NCBI GenBank assembly: GCA_017965725.1
Contig: JAGCPK010000041.1
Span: forward strand, 1 to 36,074
Direction: 5' to 3'
Origin: Prevotella sp.
GTDB lineage: Bacteria; Bacteroidota; Bacteroidia; Bacteroidales; Bacteroidaceae
DNA length: 36,074 nt
Below, in pieces: positions 1 through 6,827 of the stretch (the stretch's first letter is position 1; each line of letters starts with the position of its first letter). The position numbers were made by a program, and so were the translations under genes. Under the pieces are notes generated by a model, which was not told the DNA's origin, did not search any database, and was given only the letters and a program-made list of their open reading frames with translations.

Positions 1-1
1 G

Positions 2-628
2 CCTGTGGCGGTTTATGCCACCGAGGAATGGGTCAAGGTGCACGGTTCTGAAGGTGTCATGGAGATCACCGACGACGAACTCCGTCGCATCAGTTTCCTC
101 CAGCATCCCCAACAGGTGCTCGCCCTCTTCCCCATCCCAGACACCTCGACGGCAGCAAACTTATCACTTATCACTTATCACTTATCACTCGCTTTGGCCC
201 TCGACGGTGTGCAGGATCCAGGCAACCTGGGCACCATCATCCGCATTGCAGACTGGTTTGGAATCGACACCATCTACTGTAGCGAGGATACAGCCGATGC
301 CTACAACCCCAAGGTTGTACAAGCCACAATGGGAAGTATTGCGCGCGTGAACATTATTTATACTAATCTGCTCACACTCATCAACAATCTCCCATCTTCC
401 TTCCCTATCTATGGAACGCTGCTCGACGGTGAGGACATTTACCAGCAAACGCTCTCCCACGAGGGACTCATCGTGATGGGTAATGAGGGCAACGGCATCT
501 CGGAGGCCATCCGACAGAAGGTAAACCACAAACTACTCATCCCGAGTTTCCGCGAAGGAGACACTGCCGAAAGCCTCAACGTTGCCATCGCCACAGCCAT
601 TACATGCTCTGAGTTCCGACGGAGATAA
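2..628 (+). CDS. TrmH/SpoU-family RNA 2'-O-methyltransferase (5' partial)
   Basis: A SPOUT-class, SAM-dependent rRNA or tRNA ribose methyltransferase. The gene runs in from outside the window. The GTG at 5 is in frame, but the N-terminal substrate-binding domain is clearly incomplete, so it is unlikely to be the true start. Counting from that GTG, all three family motifs are present: QDPGNLGTIIR (70-80), MGNEGNGIS (158-166) and IPSFREGDTAESLNVA (179-194), which form the knotted SAM site. The linker between the binding domain and the knot domain (about residues 51-63) is encoded by four tandem TTATCAC heptamers, so it looks like a repeat-derived insertion. The exact RNA target cannot be told from sequence. 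The stop is followed by about 170 bases without a gene before the convergent maf. Confidence 0.9.
   Translation, partial: PVAVYATEEWVKVHGSEGVMEITDDELRRISFLQHPQQVLALFPIPDTSTAANLSLITYHLSLALALDGVQDPGNLGTIIRIADWFGIDTIYCSEDTADAYNPKVVQATMGSIARVNIIYTNLLTLINNLPSSFPIYGTLLDGEDIYQQTLSHEGLIVMGNEGNGISEAIRQKVNHKLLIPSFREGDTAESLNVAIATAITCSEFRRR
161..188 (+). repeat. Four tandem TTATCAC heptamers inside the TrmH-like gene
   Basis: Four perfect copies of TTATCAC, read in frame as part of a linker (SLITYHLSL). Only this orientation is stop-free when translated; the complement, GTGATAA, carries TAA and TGA. The same unit recurs at 1362-1380, 15726-15744 and 19675-19695. Confidence 0.9.
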
Positions 629-799
629 ACGAAGAAAACAAAAGAGGAACCGATCTTCTCAGATGGGCTCCCCTCAAAAAATGGAAAATGATAAATATAG
701 ATTAAAATTACTAGTTATCGTTTGCAAAAATAACAAAAACAAAAAAATTGCGCAAAAATTTGCGCAAAAATCGTATATCAGCAAGTTATTTTTGTTATA
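629..799. other. Intergenic region, AT-rich, no gene seen
   Basis: Lies between two convergent genes. It holds a direct repeat of TTGCGCAAAAA (748-758 and 760-770), each copy containing the palindrome TTGCGCAA, so the pair could also fold. No clear GC-rich stem with a T-run is visible. The short open frames here look like chance. Confidence 0.5.
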
Positions 800-1372
800 T
801 TAGAACACTTTAAGTTCTTTATATATCCTTTGGACGGGCAGTCCCATCACATTAAAGTAACTGCCGTTCAATCCCGTCACACCGATATAGCCTATCCATT
901 CCTGTATGCCATAGGCACCCGCCTTGTCGAGCGGCTGGTATTTTTCAACGTAGTAATCAATCTCCTCGTCTGTCAGTTCTTTGAAAGTCACATCCGTGGT
1001 GACAGCAAACTGGCGCTGTTTCTCACGGGTCTTCAGACAGACACCCGTTATCACCTGATGCGTCTTCCCACTCAGTTCGTGCAGCATCCTGCGGGCATCA
1101 TCAAGGTCTGTCGGCTTTCCCAACACCTCATCGCCAAGCACTACCACCGTATCAGCAGTGATAATCAATTCGTCATCCAACATCAGCGTCTTATATGCCA
1201 CTGCCTTCTCAGTAGCGATATAGACGGGAATCTCTGCTGTGGGAAGACCTTCGGGATAAGACTCCTCAATGTCGGGCAGCACCTTTACCTCATAGTCGAG
1301 GTCAAGACCACTCAACAGTTCCCGTCTCCTCGGTGAATTGCTCGCCAATATGATCCTGTACTCACTCATCAC
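800..1372 (-). CDS. maf: Maf-family nucleoside triphosphate pyrophosphatase
   Basis: House-cleaning enzyme that hydrolyses non-canonical or pyrimidine nucleoside triphosphates to the monophosphate and PPi in the cytoplasm. The 190-residue protein has the usual family length and both signature segments: ASNSPRRR (10-17) at the N-terminus and TADTVVV (73-79) with the presumed catalytic Asp74. The TADT form resembles the dTTP/UTP-specific subgroup, but that is inference. Translation can begin at GTG 1372 or at the next codon, ATG 1369; both lie within a GTGATAA-type repeat shared with the recJ-recQ junction. It is the last gene of the nitroreductase-kdsC-maf operon, 13 bases after the kdsC stop, so translation reinitiation is plausible. 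Confidence 0.93.
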   Translation of the reverse strand: MMSEYRIILASNSPRRRELLSGLDLDYEVKVLPDIEESYPEGLPTAEIPVYIATEKAVAYKTLMLDDELIITADTVVVLGDEVLGKPTDLDDARRMLHELSGKTHQVITGVCLKTREKQRQFAVTTDVTFKELTDEEIDYYVEKYQPLDKAGAYGIQEWIGYIGVTGLNGSYFNVMGLPVQRIYKELKVF

Positions 1373-1380
1373 TTATCACT
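1362..1380 (-). repeat. GTGATAA-type repeat forming the kdsC-maf junction
   Basis: Read on the minus strand this is AGTGATAAGTGATGAGTGA, identical over 19 bases to 15726-15744 at the recJ-recQ junction. In both places it supplies a GTG-ATG double start for the downstream gene, giving proteins that begin M-M-S-(E/D). Confidence 0.85.
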
Positions 1381-1385
1381 TCTTC

Positions 1386-1904
1386 CTACCACCCAAACGC
1401 CTTCGCATTCATCACCCACTTGCCCTGAGCACGCAGCGTCTGTTCTATCACGTCGCGTCCACAACCGTATCCGCCCATCCTGTCACTCACATACAGGCTG
1501 ATCTCCTTGATTTCCGGACAGGCATCCTTCGGACAGACCGGACACCCTACCCTGCGCATAATCTCCAGATCAGGGATATCGTCACCCATATACATCACCT
1601 CCTCATCCGTCAAACCGTATTTCTTCAGGAATGCCTCATAGGTCTCAATCTTCACGGCACAACTCAGATAGATATCTTCCACGCCCAGACCCTCGTAACG
1701 CACCCGCACACTCTCTGTCCTGGCGCCTGTCAGTACCACGATACGCAACCCGAGTTTCATCGCCAATTGAATGGCATAGCCGTCCTTGATATTCACTGTG
1801 CGCTGAGGTACGCCCTCGTCCGACAGTGTGATGGTTTCGCAACTCAACACCCCGTCAATATCGAAAATGATGGCCTTTATCTTATTTAAATCGTAATTGA
1901 TCAC
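1386..1904 (-). CDS. kdsC: 3-deoxy-D-manno-octulosonate 8-phosphate phosphatase (KdsC, HAD superfamily)
   Basis: Hydrolyses Kdo-8-phosphate to Kdo, a step toward the lipid A inner core, in the cytoplasm. The 172-residue, cap-less HAD protein has motif I FDIDGVL with Asp15 and Asp17, motif II LTGA (Thr59), motif III Lys85 and motif IV GDDIPD (Asp108, Asp109, Asp112). The C-terminal [11 protein letters not shown] matches the Gly-rich tail of KdsC tetramers. The start is GTG 1904, inside an octamer repeat that directly follows the nitroreductase stop; no ATG offers a better start without losing motif I. KdsC is the best match, though other cap-less C0-type phosphatases share these motifs. Confidence 0.88.
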   Translation of the reverse strand: MINYDLNKIKAIIFDIDGVLSCETITLSDEGVPQRTVNIKDGYAIQLAMKLGLRIVVLTGARTESVRVRYEGLGVEDIYLSCAVKIETYEAFLKKYGLTDEEVMYMGDDIPDLEIMRRVGCPVCPKDACPEIKEISLYVSDRMGGYGCGRDVIEQTLRAQGKWVMNAKAFGW

Positions 1905-1935
1905 TTTTTCACCCTTTCACTTTTTCACCTTTTCA
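1900..1935 (-). repeat. Octamer repeat at the nitroreductase-kdsC junction
   Basis: On the plus strand: ATCACTTT, TTCACCCT, TTCACTTT, TTCACCTT, TTCA, period 8. Read on the minus strand it fills the space from the nitroreductase TGA stop to the kdsC GTG start, and that GTG belongs to the repeat. Confidence 0.8.
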
Positions 1936-2460
1936 ATATTTATTAAGGTGTACGTTTTCCCACTTCAACTTATCTTCTGCCTGCGGTTTCCGCTCGTCGG
2001 CCCAGTGGCCCAAAGCGAGGATACAGAGACAATTCATATTCTCTGGGATATCGAGGACGCCACGAATCACGGTGTCGGCAGTAGTACCGTCGTCAAGACC
2101 TCGTCCCCTCATCTGAATCCAACAGGTTCCAAGACCGAGTTCCTCTGCCTGGTACTGCATGGAAACAGCGGCAATGGAACCATCCTCCACCCAACAGTCG
2201 TTCTCTATAGGGTCGCCCAGAACCACGATGGCCACAGAGGCGCCTTTCAGGAACTGACTTCCCATATTCTTCGCATCAGCCAGTTTCTCGAGGTCCATCT
2301 TATCTTCCACCACCACAAACTGCCAAGCCCGCTGGTTCTTCGACGTGGGTGACATCAGGGCGGCACGGAGTATCAACTTCAGGTCGTCTGCATCGATTTC
2401 CTGTTCTGTAAACTTACGGTGGCTGCGTCGCAACTGCACCAGATCCTTAAATTCTGTCAT
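1933..2460 (-). CDS. Nitroreductase-family flavoprotein
   Basis: FMN-dependent NAD(P)H oxidoreductase of the nitroreductase fold; the physiological substrate is unknown. The family is recognised from the N-terminal RRSHRKF segment with its FMN-phosphate-binding basic residues, the SPTSKNQRAWQFVVV segment, the central GSIAAVSMQYQAEELGLGTCW helix region (residues about 97-117) and the C-terminal LALGHW. The length of 175 residues fits the compact subgroup. The ATG start lies about 20 bases downstream of a consensus promoter. It is the first gene of an operon with kdsC and maf; no functional tie between the three is obvious. Confidence 0.88.
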   Translation of the reverse strand: MTEFKDLVQLRRSHRKFTEQEIDADDLKLILRAALMSPTSKNQRAWQFVVVEDKMDLEKLADAKNMGSQFLKGASVAIVVLGDPIENDCWVEDGSIAAVSMQYQAEELGLGTCWIQMRGRGLDDGTTADTVIRGVLDIPENMNCLCILALGHWADERKPQAEDKLKWENVHLNKY

Positions 2461-2481
2461 AGTCTATCTTAAATTTTTCGG

Positions 2482-2513
2482 CAAAGTTACGGTTTTTTTT
2501 TTGTAGTTCCAAA
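2482..2513 (-). promoter_or_regulatory. Promoter of the nitroreductase-kdsC-maf operon
   Basis: On the minus strand a -33 TTTG (2510-2513) is separated by 20 bases from the -7 element TAACTTTG (2482-2489). The spacer contains an uninterrupted run of ten A on that strand (2493-2502). Confidence 0.75.
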
Positions 2514-2543
2514 AATATTCGTATATTTGCGCTCAAATTACAC

Positions 2544-2551
2544 TATCTTTG
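2544..2551 (+). promoter_or_regulatory. -7 element TATCTTTG of the acyltransferase-like gene
   Basis: A perfect TAnnTTTG only 4 bases before the GTG at 2556, so transcription would begin at or next to the start codon and the mRNA would be leaderless or nearly so. A -33 TTTG at the usual distance is not evident. Confidence 0.6.
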
Positions 2552-2555
2552 TGGC

Positions 2556-3533
2556 GTGAAAGGAATCAACACCGTCATATACAGTCGTGCGGAGAAACTA
2601 CCGCAGGTGGAGGAAAACAACTTCTTCCATAGTCGGCAGTTGTTCCTAATCAGTGCCTCCACCCCCAAGATGAAACCATATATGGTGGTCTGTTCCAACA
2701 GCGAAGGTCGTGTGGTGAGCCAGTTGCTGGCCACCGTCCGCTATCGCACCACTTTCCTGCCACCTTTCTTTTTCATGCATTGTCGGGTGGTGGGCGAAGG
2801 CACCTATGCTGAAAGTGATTATAGAAGGGAAGACCTCTTTGGTGAGATGCTGACAGCGCTAACGAAGAAGTTGAACAAAAAAACTCTTTACATCGAAGTC
2901 AGTAACCTCCAACATAAAATGTTCGGCTATCGCCACTTCCGACACAACGATTATTTCCCTGTCCACTGGATGAGTATTCACAACTCCCTGCACAGCAAGA
3001 CACCCGAGGAACGAATCACGGACAAGATGATGCACCGCATCGAGATGGCCTACTCACGCGGTGTGACTTGTGAAGCGGTTGAGAGCGAGGAAGATCTGAA
3101 GGCTTTCAACAAATTGCTACGCCAGCATCATTGGTTAAAGCCAAAAAGATATATACCTGACAACCAGTTTTTTATTAAGTTAAGAGAATCCAATAGATGT
3201 CAGCTATTTGTCACCAAATACCACCATCACGTCATTGGTTGTTCGGCCTGTGTCTATAGCGACGAGGATGCCGATCTCTGGTACTCCGCCTTCCGTCGTA
3301 AGACCTACCTGCCACTCCACCCTGACGCTGTCACTATCTGGCACGCCATCAAGTATGCCCATGAGCATGGTTACCAGCATATCAATTTCCTCGACGTCGG
3401 CCTACCTCGCCGAAAGAATTCTTTCCGAGAATTTATCTTACGTTTCGGAGGCAAGCCCGTCAGTACTTACCGTTGGTTCCGCTGTTCCATTCGTTGGATC
3501 AACACCATCCTAAAATGGATCTATCGCGACTAA
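2556..3533 (+). CDS. Probable GNAT/FemAB-like acyltransferase
   Basis: A 325-residue cytoplasmic protein without signal peptide or membrane segments. The layout resembles proteins with a duplicated GNAT (Acetyltransf_6/FemAB-like) fold: an N-terminal part ending near residue 130, then RITDKMMHRIEMAYSRGV, a segment LFVTKYHHHVIGCSACVYSD that looks like the GNAT beta4, and a C-terminal GYQHINFLDVGLPRRKNSFREFILRFGG typical of FemAB-like ends (G-x-K/R-x-F-K-x-x-F-G). Substrate unknown. The start GTG 2556 gives the longest frame that respects the promoter; ATG 2670 would remove the conserved beginning. Its stop overlaps the stop of the convergent EamA gene. Confidence 0.65.
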   Translation: MKGINTVIYSRAEKLPQVEENNFFHSRQLFLISASTPKMKPYMVVCSNSEGRVVSQLLATVRYRTTFLPPFFFMHCRVVGEGTYAESDYRREDLFGEMLTALTKKLNKKTLYIEVSNLQHKMFGYRHFRHNDYFPVHWMSIHNSLHSKTPEERITDKMMHRIEMAYSRGVTCEAVESEEDLKAFNKLLRQHHWLKPKRYIPDNQFFIKLRESNRCQLFVTKYHHHVIGCSACVYSDEDADLWYSAFRRKTYLPLHPDAVTIWHAIKYAHEHGYQHINFLDVGLPRRKNSFREFILRFGGKPVSTYRWFRCSIRWINTILKWIYRD

Positions 3534-4411
3534 CGCGAGCCGATATAGAGGAATACCATTCCCAACAACACCAGTGCCAGGTCGAAAGCCTTCGCCTTTA
3601 AGTTCTTCTCGTGGAAGAACATCGCTCCAAACATGAAACTCACAATCACGCTGCCCCGTCGGATCATTGACACGATGGATATCATTGCATCGGGCAGACT
3701 CAGCGAATAGAAATATAGGAAGTCGGCTGCAGAGAGAAACACGCTCACGCCCAGTATCGACCACGACCAATGGAATGGAGTGGTCACCTTGTGCTTCGGC
3801 CACCACAACAGCCAAAGCATCACGCCCATCATCGCACACTGGTAGATGTTGTACCACGACTGCACCATCATACGGTCCAGTCCCACGCCTCCACTCTCCA
3901 TGGGTGCCATCAGGTACTTGTCGTAGAGACCGCTCAAGGCTCCGAGAGCCGCCGCACCCACAATCATATAAATCCAGTGGTCGTGCTTGAAATCGATACC
4001 CTCCTTTTTACCACTGCGACTCAGTAACAGAAACGAGGCCACCGCCAACAAAACACCTATCCACTGCCATACGTTCAGTCGTTCGCCAAAAACCAGTAGC
4101 GCACCCACCAGCACCATCACGGGTCTTGTGGCGTTGATAGGTCCCACGATCGTCAACGGTAGATGCTTCATGCCGAAATAGCCGAGAATCCAACTCGACA
4201 GTACAATCAGAGCCTTCAAAACGATATATTTGTGCTGCGCCCAAGTCCAGTCGTGTACACTCATCAGGATATACGGGAGGAAGATGAGCGTCATAAACAG
4301 CGTGTTCAAAAACAACACGGGGATGACGGCATTCGCTCTCAGCGCCTGTTTCTTAAACGAATCGTAGCAGCCTAACAGCGCTGCCGACATAAAAGCCAAT
4401 ATCAGCCACAT
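3530..4411 (-). CDS. EamA/DMT-family membrane transporter
   Basis: A 293-residue inner-membrane protein with about ten hydrophobic segments in two halves, the mark of the drug/metabolite transporter superfamily. The first half contains MKHLPLTIVGPINATRPVMVLVGALLVFGERL and the second PDAMISIVSMIRRGSVIVSF followed by GAMFFHEKNL; both are the EamA pattern of a helix with a conserved Pro followed by a Gly/Glu-containing helix. A polar linker (KKEGIDFKHDHW) separates the halves. Cargo unknown. It follows truA by 17 bases that consist of a heptamer repeat, so the two genes are probably cotranscribed. Its 3' end overlaps the convergent acyltransferase-like gene by 4 bases. Confidence 0.85.
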   Translation of the reverse strand: MWLILAFMSAALLGCYDSFKKQALRANAVIPVLFLNTLFMTLIFLPYILMSVHDWTWAQHKYIVLKALIVLSSWILGYFGMKHLPLTIVGPINATRPVMVLVGALLVFGERLNVWQWIGVLLAVASFLLLSRSGKKEGIDFKHDHWIYMIVGAAALGALSGLYDKYLMAPMESGGVGLDRMMVQSWYNIYQCAMMGVMLWLLWWPKHKVTTPFHWSWSILGVSVFLSAADFLYFYSLSLPDAMISIVSMIRRGSVIVSFMFGAMFFHEKNLKAKAFDLALVLLGMVFLYIGSR

Positions 4412-4416
4412 CCTTC

Positions 4417-4443
4417 TGTAAACTGTAACTATAAACCATAAAC
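4417..4443 (-). repeat. Heptamer repeat at the truA-EamA junction
   Basis: On the plus strand: TGTAAAC, TGTAAC, TATAAAC, CATAAAC, so period 7 with one base missing in one unit. Read on the minus strand, it encodes the last residues of TruA (VYGL), supplies the TAG stop and reaches to within 6 bases of the EamA ATG. Confidence 0.8.
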
Positions 4444-5175
4444 TATATCTTCAAGGAAGAGTGCATGTCCTGGCATACTCTCACCCGCCTCCGTGCGTTT
4501 TTTTCTTTCTATTACCTTTTTAAAGTCCTCCAGCGAGAGTCTTCCACGGCCCACGTCTATCAGCGTACCCACCACGGCACGCACCATGTTACGCAGAAAA
4601 CGGTTGGCTCGAATCTCGAAGTACCAGGTCGATGGTGATGTCTGCACCCATTCCGCCCGCATCACCTCGCAGAGCGTCGTCTTCACATCAGCGCCACTCT
4701 TACAGAAGGCCCCGAAGTCCTCGTAAGCCAGTAACAGCCGCGCCGCCTCGTTCATCTTACCAAAGTCCAGCGGATAGTGTATCTCACATGAGTAGGCCCT
4801 GCAAAACGGGTCCTTTGCCGTATGGATATAATAACGGTACATCCTGCTCTTAGCCGAGAAGCGGGCATGCATCTCGTCGCTCACTCGCTCCACTTTCTGC
4901 ACGGCAATGTCCTGTGGCAAGAGCCGGTTCAGCTTATACGCCAAATCCTCCATTGTCCATTGTCCATTATCCATTGTCAATGTATCAAAGTGCGCCACCA
5001 TCATCCTGGCATGCACCCCTGTATCCGTCCGCCCGGCTCCTGTCACGCAGATATCCTCCCGCAACAATGTCGAAAGCGCCTCCTGCAGACGCGCCTGCAC
5101 TGAATCACCGTTAGGCTGTATCTGCCAACCGTGATACCGTCCCCCGTCGTAACTGAAAGTGATGAAATATCTCAT
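4429..5175 (-). CDS. truA: tRNA pseudouridine(38-40) synthase TruA
   Basis: Converts uridines 38-40 of the tRNA anticodon arm to pseudouridine. The 248-residue protein starts RYFITFSYDGGRYHGWQIQ and carries the catalytic-Asp motif GAGRTDTGVHA (about residues 54-64), the RYYIH strand with the ARFSAKSRMY segment, and the RNA-binding NRFLRNMVRAVVG motif near the C-terminus. The ATG at 5175 was chosen: an upstream in-frame ATG at 5214 lies before the promoter element, and every TruA begins with the RYF strand. The protein has a repeat-derived insertion (LTMDNGQWTME) after VAHFD, encoded by five CCATTGT-type heptamers. First gene of an operon with the EamA transporter. Confidence 0.95.
   Translation of the reverse strand: MRYFITFSYDGGRYHGWQIQPNGDSVQARLQEALSTLLREDICVTGAGRTDTGVHARMMVAHFDTLTMDNGQWTMEDLAYKLNRLLPQDIAVQKVERVSDEMHARFSAKSRMYRYYIHTAKDPFCRAYSCEIHYPLDFGKMNEAARLLLAYEDFGAFCKSGADVKTTLCEVMRAEWVQTSPSTWYFEIRANRFLRNMVRAVVGTLIDVGRGRLSLEDFKKVIERKKRTEAGESMPGHALFLEDIVYGL
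4950..4984 (-). repeat. CCATTGT heptamer repeat inside truA
   Basis: Plus strand units: CCATTGT, CCATTGT, CCATTAT, CCATTGT, CAATGTA. It is read through in frame (LTMDNGQWTME) in a surface loop of TruA. 35 bases, period 7. Confidence 0.9.
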
Positions 5176-5184
5176 AATCGTCTG

Positions 5185-5215
5185 CAAAGGTACGATTAAG
5201 TGAGCGAAATGCAAA
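5185..5215 (-). promoter_or_regulatory. Promoter of truA
   Basis: On the minus strand: -33 TTTG (5212-5215), a 19-base spacer, then -7 TACCTTTG (5185-5192). The truA ATG follows 9 bases later, which leaves a 5' leader of only a few bases and settles the start choice. Confidence 0.75.
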
Positions 5216-5363
5216 GAAAAAAAGGATTTTTCTTTCGATAGTTTGTCAGATGAAGTTTTTTATTTAAAATTCTGCGCTCACGATTAAACCTTTGCGCAAT
5301 TGTTGCGTCTAAGAGGCATCTAACAATTATCAACATTAATTAATTAACAAAAGAAAAGAAACA
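5216..5363 (+). promoter_or_regulatory. Leader/promoter region of the Met-rich secreted protein
   Basis: 148 bases without a gene. A weak -7-like AACCTTTG (5288-5295) precedes a region ending in an A-rich stretch just before the ATG, as is usual for well-expressed Bacteroidota genes. No convincing -33 element at the right distance. Confidence 0.35.
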
Positions 5364-5885
5364 ATGAAAAAGGTATTTATGATGATTGCCATGATGGCAG
5401 TTACTTTCGCCGCTCAGGCACAGACCAAGTTCCACGATGTAGAGGCTAATGACGCTACAGGTGCTGTAAAGAGTATCACAACGAATGTGATGGGTCAGGG
5501 TCAGACCATCAACTTCTCTCAGGATGGTAAGATGTCTGGCGATGGTATCAGCAACGCTAAGTATGATGAGAACGGCTACCTGCAGTCTGTCACGATTAAA
5601 AGGTCGATGATGGGTCAGGAGATGTCAACCAACTACACCTACAAGTGGGAGAACGGTAAGGTTGTGAGCCAGTCGATGGATATGATGGGCCAGCAGATCG
5701 TCACCAAGCGTACTTACAACGAGAAGGGTGCTCCCGCCGCTGAGTCAATCGACATGGGTGGTCAGGCCATGGAGATGCCTTACTCTGACTATAAGTATGA
5801 CGCTAAGGGCAACTGGATCAGCCGTAAAATGTCTATGATGGGTCAGGAGATGGAGCAGACCCGCACCATCGAGTACTACGAGTAA
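5364..5885 (+). CDS. Secreted Met-rich protein with YD-like repeats, function unknown
   Basis: A 173-residue protein with a signal peptide (MKKVFMMIAMMAVTFAAQAQ, cleavage after AQA). The mature part is made of degenerate repeats of about 30-35 residues: a tyrosine strand plus turn (AKYDENGYLQS 65-75, YTYKWENGKVVSQ 91-103, RTYNEKGAPAAE 116-127, YKYDAKGNWISRK 143-155), each followed or preceded by a Met/Gln block (NVMGQGQ 41-47, SMMGQEM 81-87, DMMGQQI 106-112, DMGGQAMEM 130-138, SMMGQEM 157-163). The Y-x-Y-D-x-x-G-N pattern resembles RHS/YD beta-hairpins. I do not recognise a named family. A strong terminator follows; the gene is probably monocistronic. Confidence 0.75.
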   Translation: MKKVFMMIAMMAVTFAAQAQTKFHDVEANDATGAVKSITTNVMGQGQTINFSQDGKMSGDGISNAKYDENGYLQSVTIKRSMMGQEMSTNYTYKWENGKVVSQSMDMMGQQIVTKRTYNEKGAPAAESIDMGGQAMEMPYSDYKYDAKGNWISRKMSMMGQEMEQTRTIEYYE

Positions 5886-5912
5886 TCAATCTCTGACATA
5901 CACAGATAAGAG

Positions 5913-5941
5913 GCGTGGTGAATTTTCACCACGCTTTTTTT
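5913..5941 (+). terminator. Rho-independent terminator after the Met-rich gene
   Basis: Perfect 8-bp stem GCGTGGTG/CACCACGC (5913-5920 with 5927-5934), 6-base loop, then seven T. The end of the T-run doubles as the -33 TTTG of the next promoter. Confidence 0.9.
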
Positions 5942-5970
5942 GGCTGTTTCTTACTTATTTTGTACCTTTG
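5939..5970 (+). promoter_or_regulatory. Promoter of the patatin-trmD operon
   Basis: -33 TTTG (5939-5942), 20-base spacer, -7 TACCTTTG (5963-5970). The ATG at 5976 is only 5 bases past the -7 element, so the mRNA should be leaderless or nearly so. The -33 overlaps the T-tract of the preceding terminator. Confidence 0.8.
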
Positions 5971-5975
5971 TCCCC

Positions 5976-6827
5976 ATGAAACGCGGACTGGTGTTGGAAG
6001 GCGGAGCCATGAGAGGGCTCTTTACGGCGGGAATCATCGACGTGATGATGGAGGCTGGTGTGGAGCCTGACGGACTGATTGGTGTGTCGGCAGGCGCGGC
6101 CTTTGGCTGCAACTACAAATCGAGACAACCTGGAAGGGCCGTCAGATACAACAAGCGCTTTGCAAAAGACAAGCGCTACTGCAGTTGGCAGTCATGGTGG
6201 AAGACAGGCGACCTGTATAATGCGGAGTTCGGCTACCACATCATCCCCACACAATACGACATCTTCGACGACAAGGCGTTTGAGAAGAACCCGATGGCGT
6301 TCTATGTCGTCTGCACCGATGTCGAGACAGGCAAAGCCGTCTATAAACAACTGACGGAGTGTACCCCGACAACTTACGACTGGATACGTGCCTCGGCCTC
6401 GATGCCACTGGCCTCAAAGGTGGTGGAACTGGAGGGCAAGAAGGTGCTCGACGGCGGTGTAGCCGACTCTATCCCACTCCAGTATTTCGAAAGCATCGGC
6501 TACGAGCGGAACGTGGTAATACTGACACAGCCCGAGGGGTATGTGAAGGAACACAACCGTCTGATGCCACTGATGCGCATCGCCCTGAGGAAATATCCGA
6601 AGATGATTGAGGCGATGGACAAGCGTCACCACATGTATAACCAAGAACTGGTGTATGTATATGAGGCGGAGATGGCGGGACGTGCCTTAGTGATACGCCC
6701 TGACGAGGCTCTGTCCATCGGCCATATCTCGCACAACCCAGAGGAGATGCAGCGCGTCTATGACATCGGACGCGAGGCGGGAAACAAATATATCGACAGA
6801 ATCAAAGAGTTTTACGAATGCGAATAG
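5976..6827 (+). CDS. Patatin-like phospholipase
   Basis: A 283-residue serine acyl hydrolase of the patatin family, acting on phospholipids or other acyl esters; no signal peptide is seen, so it is probably cytoplasmic. Signatures: the oxyanion-hole glycines in [12 protein letters not shown] (4-15), the nucleophile elbow GVSAG (35-39, Ser37) and the dyad Asp in the DGG motif ([12 protein letters not shown]). ATG 5976 is chosen because the frame upstream runs through the promoter and because patatins start directly with the K/R-x-x-L-V-L-x-G-G strand. Its last 10 bases overlap trmD, so the two are translationally linked. This bacterial subgroup is close to YjjU-type proteins. Confidence 0.9.
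   Translation: MKRGLVLEGGAMRGLFTAGIIDVMMEAGVEPDGLIGVSAGAAFGCNYKSRQPGRAVRYNKRFAKDKRYCSWQSWWKTGDLYNAEFGYHIIPTQYDIFDDKAFEKNPMAFYVVCTDVETGKAVYKQLTECTPTTYDWIRASASMPLASKVVELEGKKVLDGGVADSIPLQYFESIGYERNVVILTQPEGYVKEHNRLMPLMRIALRKYPKMIEAMDKRHHMYNQELVYVYEAEMAGRALVIRPDEALSIGHISHNPEEMQRVYDIGREAGNKYIDRIKEFYECE

Noticed and set aside
748-770. Repeated TTGCGCAAAAA as a possible CRISPR or origin-like element
   Set aside because: Only two copies with a one-base gap, no spacers, and no dnaA-type boxes or replication genes nearby.
5940-5975. N-terminal extension of the patatin-like protein
   Set aside because: It would be translated from the promoter itself; the family starts directly at the KRGLVLEGG strand.
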